Under the pieces are notes generated by a model, which saw only the letters and a list, made by a program, of their open reading frames with translations, was not told the origin of the DNA and made no database searches. The translations under genes and the position numbers were made by a program. From Schlesneria paludicola DSM 18645 (GTDB lineage: Bacteria; Planctomycetota; Planctomycetia; Planctomycetales; Planctomycetaceae), in NCBI RefSeq assembly GCF_000255655.1, contig NZ_JH636434.1, positions 1,804,075-1,868,074 of the forward strand: a DNA stretch of 64,000 nucleotides, read 5' to 3'. Shown one piece after another: positions 45,504-52,690 of the stretch (positions within the stretch are counted from its first letter, which is position 1; each line of letters begins with the position of its first letter).

Positions 45504-46214
45504 ATGGAAATGAAAGTAAACGGTGACGCGATCCGGAGGCTTCGTACGCTCAAAGCTATGAGTCAACGTGATCTTGCTGTGCATTCGGCTTTGTCGAGCG
45601 CCACGATTTCACGGCTTGAATCGGGTAATAACCGAATTCAACCTGATACTCTCCACGCGATCGCGAAAGTTCTGCAAGTTAACGTCGAAGAATTGCTGCT
45701 TGGCGTTGGCCAGACTTCCCCTAACTCACCATCGCCAGAGGCTCAACTCGCCGCTCCATCATTATCAGTTACCATCACGCCCTATTTCCACAAACGTGAA
45801 CTCGAACCCGAAGACGATCTGGTTTTTGTCCTGATGCCCTTCACTGAGCCTTGGTCTGACTACATCTGGAAGGAAGAAATCAAGCCGATTGTCACCGGGA
45901 TCGATGATCATCCGTTACGATGCTTACGGGCTGATGATTTGTTTGGTCACGATGTAATGATTGATATTTATGAGTCGATTGCTGCTGCCCGAATTGTGAT
46001 AGCTGACATCACCGGTCGCAACGCAAACGTATTCTACGAACTTGGCATCGCCCACACCCTCGGCAAGGATGTAATTCTGCTAGCCCAAGGGACGGTCCAT
46101 ATCCCATTCGACCTTTTGCGTTTTCGGCATTGCATTTACTCTAATGATGGACCGGGATACAAAATACTTCGCAAATACTTGCAAAACTCAATCCGAGGTA
46201 TTCTTCAAAAATGA
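45504..46214 (+). CDS. XRE HTH fused to nucleoside 2-deoxyribosyltransferase-like domain
   Basis: 236 residues. Residues ~8-62 are an XRE/Cro helix-turn-helix (AMSQRDLAVHSALSSATISR). After a Pro/Ser linker, residues ~100-235 hold a Rossmann-like domain: VFVLMPFTEPWSDY, then RADDLFGHDVMIDIYESI and IADITGRNANVFYELGIAH. That pattern is typical of nucleoside deoxyribosyltransferase/TIR-like nucleotide-binding proteins found in defence islands. The fusion could sense a nucleotide and regulate transcription, or be a toxin that controls itself. No partner overlaps it; the gene before it is 320 bases away with nothing recognised between. Confidence 0.7.
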   Translation: MEMKVNGDAIRRLRTLKAMSQRDLAVHSALSSATISRLESGNNRIQPDTLHAIAKVLQVNVEELLLGVGQTSPNSPSPEAQLAAPSLSVTITPYFHKRELEPEDDLVFVLMPFTEPWSDYIWKEEIKPIVTGIDDHPLRCLRADDLFGHDVMIDIYESIAAARIVIADITGRNANVFYELGIAHTLGKDVILLAQGTVHIPFDLLRFRHCIYSNDGPGYKILRKYLQNSIRGILQK

Positions 46215-46461
46215 TGGCAAAATGTCGGAGAACCATCGTATGCGCCCGGCCGGAATGGGCAGTCGGTTTTAACCGTGGAGTCAACGTCGCTCGCACCAAT
46301 TTCTGCAGATGATGTTGGACACTGGCCACGTCCACGTGATCGGGGTGGTGCGTTAACTCACCCATCCAAACAAGACCAGTCCTGCTTCGCATGTAGCGGA
46401 TTCACATTTCATGCAGGTAAGCCGCGAACGTTGCGGCGTTACGGGGGGCTGGCCCTTCGAC

Positions 46462-47349
46462 TCAGTTTTCATCTTCGCGCGGATTCGGAAGCTCGGCGGC
46501 AGGGGCAATGAACTTCGGGGCGTCCCGCGTTACAGCGATCACCTTCTCAACGGCCTTCCGCAGCCTCCGCAACATCCAGTGGTTGTCCTCGGGTACGATC
46601 TGGAGGTTGTCGCCAATCAGCTTGATGTCGAACTTCTGCTTCTTCAGGTCCTCGGTCTGTCGCCCACCGTTGTGGCTCAAGGCGTGGCGGACCAGCAGCG
46701 CGATGTTGATCTCGCCATGGAACCAGCACGGGTCGGCGATGTCTTCCCGGAGCGAGTTTCGCAGTGCCTTCCGGAATTCCTCCATCTGCGTTCGCAGTGA
46801 AGTTAGCCCGGTCGACACCTTCAAGCAGTCTATCAGGAAAACTTCGTAGGCATTGTAGAACGCGACGAACGCGATCCGTTGGGATGACCACAGGCTCAGC
46901 CTGAATGCTGGATCGTTCATAAAATCCGCCCATATTGGATCTATAGGGATGCTGGTCCCGACCTGGCTCGCGCGGTCGCGGAATTCGCAGGCGATGGTCG
47001 CCAGTGACTCCATGAGGCGAGTGCGCAATGCCCTGTTCTCGGTCAACTCAGGCACCATACCGGTGAGTTGGGCGATGATTTTCTCCGAGTACGCCACGAT
47101 GCTCGAATCCGGCGAACTGAAGCTGGCACGCCCGATGGCCGCCGCGTGCATCGCCCGAATCGACGTTGCTGGCAACTGTGCCGTATACGAGGCGCTTCGC
47201 CAGGCCAGCGCCAGATCGAGCAGCAACCGCTCAAGTACCGTGCCCTCCGGGATCGGTCCGATCGTGTTTTCGCCCCACTCGTCTGGCAGGTAGCCCTGGT
47301 AAGCGTTGATGTCGGAATCTGTAAAGATATGCCAGTCGGCTTCGGCCAT
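46462..47349 (-). CDS. HEPN-like protein
   Basis: 295 residues from ATG 47349 (AGGTGG upstream). The C-terminal half contains FYNAYEVFLIDCL (165-176) and the pattern R221-H-x3-H226 (VRHALSHNGGR), the Rx4H signature with the preferred polar residue after Arg, as in HEPN ribonuclease and toxin domains. The N-terminal half is helical and unknown. It sits in the defence island, downstream of the glycine-zipper membrane protein in the same orientation with a 190-base gap. No minimal nucleotidyltransferase partner is adjacent. Confidence 0.6.
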   Translation of the reverse strand: MAEADWHIFTDSDINAYQGYLPDEWGENTIGPIPEGTVLERLLLDLALAWRSASYTAQLPATSIRAMHAAAIGRASFSSPDSSIVAYSEKIIAQLTGMVPELTENRALRTRLMESLATIACEFRDRASQVGTSIPIDPIWADFMNDPAFRLSLWSSQRIAFVAFYNAYEVFLIDCLKVSTGLTSLRTQMEEFRKALRNSLREDIADPCWFHGEINIALLVRHALSHNGGRQTEDLKKQKFDIKLIGDNLQIVPEDNHWMLRRLRKAVEKVIAVTRDAPKFIAPAAELPNPREDEN

Positions 47350-47538
47350 GTTCGTCCACCTCGCTGGGTAAAGCACTCTTTGGGACACAGCCGGTTACAA
47401 ACTGGTTCATTTAGATGAACTCTAGCCTGCAATCATTGGAGGAGGGGACTCGGATACTTTCAGTCAGCAAGGCTCAATAGCCGACACGGGATACCTTCAG
47501 CTATCCAGCCATTTGAGAAACGTCGCAAGGAATTTCCG

Positions 47539-48360
47539 TCAGTCATCACGCTTCGGGCCCTTCGCCTCCTGCACGCCATTCTCCAGCATAAGCAAGGAAT
47601 TTCGCATTACCTCTACCAGCTTTTTTCTTCGGCCTCTGCGGAAAATACCCCACATGCCTCCGAGTAACGGAAATCTGGGAATGTCTCCGGCTAGCCGATT
47701 CGCCGCCTTCAACTGAACATTTCGATGTTGTTCGATCTGAGCCTGGATCGCCTTAGCCCCCGCAATGGCATTTCCAAGTGCAAAGTCGGCCACTTTTTTG
47801 ACGGTAACACCGGCGATGATAAGGCCAGCAATTCCCGCAGTCATTGGATTGAGCCCCAGGATTCCGAGACCAGTATACCCTCCGATTGCCGCCAATCCCG
47901 ATGTGATTCCAACTGCCGAAAACCCGGTAATGCCCGCTGCATAGAGCGTCCCGAGCGGTACGCCAACGGCCGCAGCACACGACAGGATTTCCTTCGCGTC
48001 GTTCTCGGGAGCCATCCATTCCTGTCCTGCGCCATTCCTGTCCTGCGCCATTCCTGTCCTGCGCCATTCCTGTCCTGCGCCTAGGTGTCGCAGGATCTTG
48101 TTTTCGAGTGAAACCCAGTCCGTCATCACGCGAATTTGCTCAGGAGTCAGACGGAGTTCATTTAACAATCTTGCGATCGAGTCCCGCGTGAAACCGTCTG
48201 ATTGGATCTGCCCGATGCACAAAGCATCTTTTCCCAGTGCCATCCGAACCTCATCAACCTCCAGAATTTCTGGCGGAACAGGTAGTTCTTTAAGAGCTTC
48301 TCGTTCGAAGACCAGTCTTTCCAGAAGATTGAGGCGATCACTATCTGATGTATCCATCAT
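47539..48360 (-). CDS. glycine-zipper membrane protein with repeat-containing, potentially phase-variable gene
   Basis: About 273 residues from ATG 48360. A soluble helical N-terminus (~1-90) is followed by the segment encoded by four 16-bp tandem repeats, read in three frames as GAGQEW/RRTGM/AQDRN, then a long Gly/Ala-rich hydrophobic region (~125-190, for example GLAAIGGYTGLGILGLNPMT and IAGLIIAGVTVKK) of glycine-zipper type, and a basic C-terminus (RRGRRKK). The hydrophobic region suggests membrane insertion, as in pore-forming effectors. Because the unit is not a multiple of three, gain or loss of a copy breaks the frame upstream of the membrane domain. Confidence 0.65.
   Translation of the reverse strand: MMDTSDSDRLNLLERLVFEREALKELPVPPEILEVDEVRMALGKDALCIGQIQSDGFTRDSIARLLNELRLTPEQIRVMTDWVSLENKILRHLGAGQEWRRTGMAQDRNGAGQEWMAPENDAKEILSCAAAVGVPLGTLYAAGITGFSAVGITSGLAAIGGYTGLGILGLNPMTAGIAGLIIAGVTVKKVADFALGNAIAGAKAIQAQIEQHRNVQLKAANRLAGDIPRFPLLGGMWGIFRRGRRKKLVEVMRNSLLMLENGVQEAKGPKRDD
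48016..48079. repeat. four perfect 16-bp tandem repeats
   Basis: The unit CCATTCCTGTCCTGCG occurs four times without mismatch at 48016, 48032, 48048 and 48064, inside the membrane protein gene. The number of units sets the reading frame. Confidence 0.97.
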
Positions 48361-48529
48361 CGCGAACACTTCAGATCGTTGGAAATTGGCGTTCTCCCAA
48401 TACCTTTCACAGCACTCGAATACACCGTGAGTTTTGGAAGATGATAACCATGATTCCTATTGAGTTGGAGTCGCTCTCAGAACAAATGAAAATGTTGTTT
48501 TTGAAAATGAAATGCCGGTTTCGTCCGCG

Positions 48530-49306
48530 TTACGCAGGGCAATGACTTTCGACTTGATCGCTCGTTTCGTTTGCGCTCAGCAATAGCTTGCGGGCTTCGT
48601 CGGGAATCCGGTCGACGATCCGATGGCAATTGGGGCACAGCGCTCGAATGTTGTCGGGGGACATCCGGCCTTTTTTGTGTCGTGCGGCGATGTGAGCCAT
48701 GTCCAGGAATCTTTCACCAATTTCCTTCGCGACAGATTCCTGGATGGGCAGAAACTTCGATTGCCTGGCGATCCACGAAGCCGCGGTCTCTCCACAGAGC
48801 CAGCATCGACCCTTTGACCTGCTTCTCACAATCGTCCAGTAATAGTTTTCGGCGTCGATTTCCCAACTTTTCTGGAACTCTGCTGTCGCGACGCACTGTT
48901 TGTTTTTTGACGTCTCGATTGCCTCGACGATCAGTTCAGCCGCGTTTGCTGGAATTGATGTGAATGCATTCTTGCGGTGATATTTCATGGTATGCAGATC
49001 GGTATTCTCTTTCGTTATTTCACATTGGTGCATGCTGAGCCACACTTCCGCTTGAATGGGAATCACGGATGGAATCGCGTCGCGCCAGTCCTGATCAGAA
49101 TCCCGATTATTCGCTTCCATTCGACCCGTAACGGTTGAATAGCCAGCCCAGGCACGAACGCTGTCAATGTAGTGCAGAAGGATATCGCTCGGTTCAACGC
49201 GTTTTGCCAGCCTCTGTTGGGAGTCAGATACTCCCCATGCTTTGGTCGACGCATCTGACATTTCGCCCCACCCGCCACCGCATTCCTTTGTGATCCAGTA
49301 TTGCAC
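48530..49306 (-). CDS. EVE domain-HNH endonuclease fusion
   Basis: 258 residues, start GTG 49306 with GAGG upstream. The N-terminal ~100 residues match the EVE/PUA-like fold (YWITKE at the start, then EPSDILLHYIDSVRAWAGYS), which binds modified bases. The C-terminus is an HNH nuclease with CWLCGE, then FLDMAHIAARHKKGRMSPDN and ALCPNCHRIVD, giving both zinc-binding Cys pairs and the His motif. EVE-HNH fusions are known candidates for modification-dependent restriction. It stands alone in the island, and its target would be phage DNA carrying modified cytosine. Confidence 0.8.
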   Translation of the reverse strand: MQYWITKECGGGWGEMSDASTKAWGVSDSQQRLAKRVEPSDILLHYIDSVRAWAGYSTVTGRMEANNRDSDQDWRDAIPSVIPIQAEVWLSMHQCEITKENTDLHTMKYHRKNAFTSIPANAAELIVEAIETSKNKQCVATAEFQKSWEIDAENYYWTIVRSRSKGRCWLCGETAASWIARQSKFLPIQESVAKEIGERFLDMAHIAARHKKGRMSPDNIRALCPNCHRIVDRIPDEARKLLLSANETSDQVESHCPA

Positions 49307-49444
49307 AGGTGCCTCGCTTGGTGTCCAGAAAAGACGATCTCCCGTCGCTAAAATATGAGATCAGTATGTGAGTCCGGTTTGCAACCGTTCAACCTGCGTT
49401 GGTACTGATTTTGGCCTCAAGAATCGTTCCTCGTGCGCGGGTGA

Positions 49445-50215
49445 TTATTTTGCCGCTGCATCAACGAGGCGTTTGACCGCCGTTCCTCTCATAGGACCAT
49501 TCAGGAGTTCACAGGCCAGCAGGTTCAACATCTCCGGATTCTCGCGCAGTATCTTCTCCGCTTCATCTTCTGCGCGTACGAGGATCGTTTTTTTCATCGT
49601 CCTCGCCTCCACGACACTCAAAGCGGCAGGATCTATTCCCTCTCTTTCGCAAATCAGGAACGCCAGATGCGCCGCCTTCGGGTCTGCGTCGTCGATGAGA
49701 TCACTTGAACAACTCGGTTGGTCAGTTCGACCATAATAGGTGCTCAGGTAAGGTTCGGGAGCGTCGCAGCCATCGTGAAAAACCTGCATCACATTCTCTG
49801 CGACGATTCCTGCGACATCGACCGCGATCAGGTGGCTGATGAGTTCTTCGTCTTTCGAATTGGGCCAGTCGGGATCGTGGAGAATCGCCAAACCCTTTGT
49901 GCCGCCGCGATTAAACCTGACTCCCGTAAGCAGGAGTGGCACTTTCAATCCGACGATTGCGTGGCCAGCTTCGTGAACCGCTAGCCATTTGTGTGCGGCC
50001 CCTGCGGTACGAGAAATCGTGCCCCATTTTGGATTCGGCTCAATGGTCAGATCGAACTCATCGATGCAATCTTCGATGAATTCCGACGGATTCGGCATCG
50101 TTTCACCGTCGTACGTCCGTTCAAGGTACTGTGAGACACGTAACGCGCGCGGCACGTGCAAACCAAGGCTGAATATCTGTTCGAGGATTTCGGCAACGAA
50201 TTGCTCTTCGTACAT
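49445..50215 (-). CDS. HEAGH-type zinc metalloprotease-like protein
   Basis: 256 residues from ATG 50215. The motif AVHEAGHAIVGL places zinc ligands His81 and His85 with catalytic Glu82, as in M41/FtsH-like peptidases, but the AAA module is absent and there is no membrane span. An acidic region (~150-170) follows. The likely third ligand is an Asp in the DDADPKAAHLAF stretch. It may be a stand-alone protease in a defence or stress context. Not related to the ImmA-type protease at 55111. Confidence 0.65.
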   Translation of the reverse strand: MYEEQFVAEILEQIFSLGLHVPRALRVSQYLERTYDGETMPNPSEFIEDCIDEFDLTIEPNPKWGTISRTAGAAHKWLAVHEAGHAIVGLKVPLLLTGVRFNRGGTKGLAILHDPDWPNSKDEELISHLIAVDVAGIVAENVMQVFHDGCDAPEPYLSTYYGRTDQPSCSSDLIDDADPKAAHLAFLICEREGIDPAALSVVEARTMKKTILVRAEDEAEKILRENPEMLNLLACELLNGPMRGTAVKRLVDAAAK

Positions 50216-50826
50216 TTCACAATTCTCCGCGACAGCGAACGGCGACGATCGGAAGCCGGTTTTACACGCCCGACTGGTCTGGCAACAACACTGCCGGATT
50301 TGGACCGGAGCGGAAGGGTTCTGCAAACAAGCTCACAGTGGCGAAGCCATCCGTACTGCTCAGCGTGGGTGCCGATGTCTTTTGGGTGTGTTCTGCCGTC
50401 TTCGTCCGTCGGGTTAGGGCTCGAAGGGGGGGACCCCTGGCCCGACGGATCAAGACAGTCATATCAGCGGAATGTGATTTTTGCGTGAGCGGATCGTAGC
50501 GGAGATGTCTTCATCGCAGAGGAGAGCCCGACCCGAAAGGGGCACGCCCGAATAGCGATTTCAATTCCTCGGCGACCCCAGTATGCGCCATCAGTTAAAT
50601 TGCCGGATTGCATGGACAGAACGTCAACTCGGCTCAAATTTGCAGATCACGCACACGGCATTGCAAGCTGCTCCCATCGCAGACAAGCGCAACGATCAAA
50701 TGTGTCTGGGTTTTGAGGAGGCTTTTCAACTTGGAGAATTCGTTGATATGGTCGTTTTCCACACTTCCTGCGAACCAGTATTGCCTGGATTTTGTCTGAT
50801 GGTCATGCTGTCTGAAGGAGGCATTC
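50216..50826. other. region without recognised gene
   Basis: 611 bases between the divergent metalloprotease and HNH genes. Short open frames exist on both strands, but none has a start signal or a recognisable product. A G-run (50427-50434) and scattered inverted repeats are seen. Confidence 0.35.
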
Positions 50827-51531
50827 ATGAACGGAAAACCAAAGCTGTGCATATTCTGCGGAAAGGATGAGTCCGCAGGACCAATGGATGTTGAGCACTT
50901 TATTCCAAAGGCTCTGTGGAACGACAATCGTCCGACCCTGACAAGAACCGTCCCTGCCCACGTTGCATGCAATAAGAAGCATGCTGCCGACAATGAGTAC
51001 TTCCGTGACGTGCTCATTTCCGATGTGCGGGTGACCCATCACCCGGAGGTTCAGAAGCTCCAGAAGGGTAAGTTCAAACGTCGGATGGAAAAGCGGCCTG
51101 GTACGATTCGCCGCACATTCCAGGATCTGGCACTTCGCCCGCTTGAAACGCAATCAGGTATTTTCTTGGGGATGGCACCGTCATTCCGCGTCGAATGGAA
51201 ACGCATAAAGCGCGTGCTCCAGAATGTCATGCGGGGAATTTTCTACACCGTTAAAGATCGCCCACTTCCGGTTGATTGCACATATAAGGCGATGGTCGCT
51301 GACGAACAGAGTCTGGCTCCTTACCTGAGTTTGATCGGAACGATGACGCCGTGGAACGATTTCGGTGATGACGTGTTTCGTTGCCGCTACATATTCGATG
51401 GCGACGATAGAAACGATCACATCGAGTGCGTGGTTTGCCTCATGCTGTTCTATCGCCATCACACGTTTTTCGGGATGGCCATTCCGAGTGATGCCGTCAA
51501 AGCGAATGAGTGGGACCGCATCATGTCATAG
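50827..51531 (+). CDS. HNH endonuclease-like protein
   Basis: 234 residues with an excellent ribosome binding site (AAGGAGG, five bases before the ATG). The N-terminal HNH module has CIFCGKDES, DVEHFIPKALW and HVACNKKHAADNEYF: two Cys pairs or equivalents, the His-Phe-Ile catalytic strand and the final Asn/His. Residues 75-234 are a separate domain of unknown fold, perhaps for target recognition. It lies in the defence island but reads opposite to its neighbours. Confidence 0.75.
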   Translation: MNGKPKLCIFCGKDESAGPMDVEHFIPKALWNDNRPTLTRTVPAHVACNKKHAADNEYFRDVLISDVRVTHHPEVQKLQKGKFKRRMEKRPGTIRRTFQDLALRPLETQSGIFLGMAPSFRVEWKRIKRVLQNVMRGIFYTVKDRPLPVDCTYKAMVADEQSLAPYLSLIGTMTPWNDFGDDVFRCRYIFDGDDRNDHIECVVCLMLFYRHHTFFGMAIPSDAVKANEWDRIMS

Positions 51532-51664
51532 GTCGTAAGGCCATCGGAGTCCTAAATCATCTTGGCTATTGACGGCGAATGCAGCCAATGACGAGCGGCG
51601 ACTCGGGATCACGTTCTCGATCCAGGTCACAAAAAGCCAGTCATCACGCCATTCGATAAAATCC

Positions 51665-52690
51665 CTAATATTTCGTTGTCTTGTAGATGCCGGTTCGCCC
51701 AGAGCACTGCGTCCCTTGCCTGTTCTTGTGGGCATTCAGGTGCGAATTGTTCGTCGATTTGGTGAACGATTTTCTGCAAATGGGGCAGGTAAAAACGTAC
51801 CTCGGTCCCCCGCGAGGTTTAGGCGTCCGCGTTGATCGGCGAGGGATCTTCAGGCTTTGGGCAGTTGATTGCCGGGCACTATGATGGATCGGGCCTTCTG
51901 GAATGAAGTCGATGGAAAAGCGTGGCGTAAAGGCTTGTTCCGCGATTTTCGTACTGATAATCCGATCGGTTCGGAAGCTGCGTATTTCGCCCGCTGGGAG
52001 CTTCACGGCATACATGACCATGTTGCCTTCGGCGGTGAACCGCAGTGAATACGGTTCGATGAGGTAAGTGGTCTGCTGACCGTTGTCTTTCCGGTAAACC
52101 ATTTCGACGCAGAGCCGGTTGACCGCTGCGAAACGGATGCGATTGAGTGTGCTGAGTTGCCCAGTGCCGCTGGCAATCGCCTCACCCTCTTGCAGTAATG
52201 CAATCGCGGGCAGGAGCGTCGCTGGAATTTCCTCTGGATTGTCCAGCCACGCGAAGAATGTTGGTAGTTCGTTCCAGAAAGAATCAAATGGCGGTAACGC
52301 CTGGAGCTGGTGTGCAAGCTGGTCTTTCCAGCCTGTTGCACATTGATCTTTGTGGCTGTCGAGATCAGGGAGGGTTGGAAAGGTGATATTCTTGAACGCA
52401 CATTTCCGGGTCAGGACGGTCTTGACCTGCGGTGCGACATCGGCGGACTCCGGCCTGCGGTAAAAATTGACAACGTCGTAGAGGTCGCGTGGGCGGGTAC
52501 GTTCTTTTAACGCACGAATTTTCTCGGCAAAGACTTCAGCATAGGAGTAACTTTGGATTTCAATTCCGCCGTCGGGAAGATCGCTGTAGTCATGACGTAC
52601 CGCAGTCATGACCGGCTCTTCAACGAGGAGTTCATCGGCTGTCAGGTCGAGTTTGATTTTCGGCATGGAGTGTTTGCTGCCGAACCCCAT
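51665..52690 (-). pseudogene. AbiEii-like C-terminal part with WYL-like and C2H2 zinc-finger modules (N-terminus lost)
   Basis: 341 codons. Residues ~9-75 (KLDLTADELLVEEPV, then YAEVFAEKIRALKERTRPRD) match the second half of the AbiEii nucleotidyltransferase toxin family, and the matching frame continues upstream past the first ATG (GRVYYGGPMGFGSK) until it meets the preceding chimeric gene. The N-terminal catalytic domain is absent. A WYL-like segment (YLIEPYSLRFTAEGNMVMYA) and a classical zinc finger (FTCPICRKSF...SHLNAH) complete the C-terminus. It overlaps the preceding gene by 49 bases. Best read as a truncated toxin gene, probably not active as a nucleotidyltransferase. Confidence 0.7.

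Noticed and set aside
48016..48079. CRISPR-like array
   Set aside because: The 16-bp units are directly adjacent, with no spacers, and lie inside a coding region.
49445..50215. FtsH protease
   Set aside because: HEAGH is present but there is no AAA+ domain or membrane span, so it is only M41-like.
50583..50870. A 95-residue protein ahead of the HNH gene
   Set aside because: It overlaps the HNH start, lacks a ribosome binding site and shows no family resemblance, while the HNH gene has a strong AAGGAGG.
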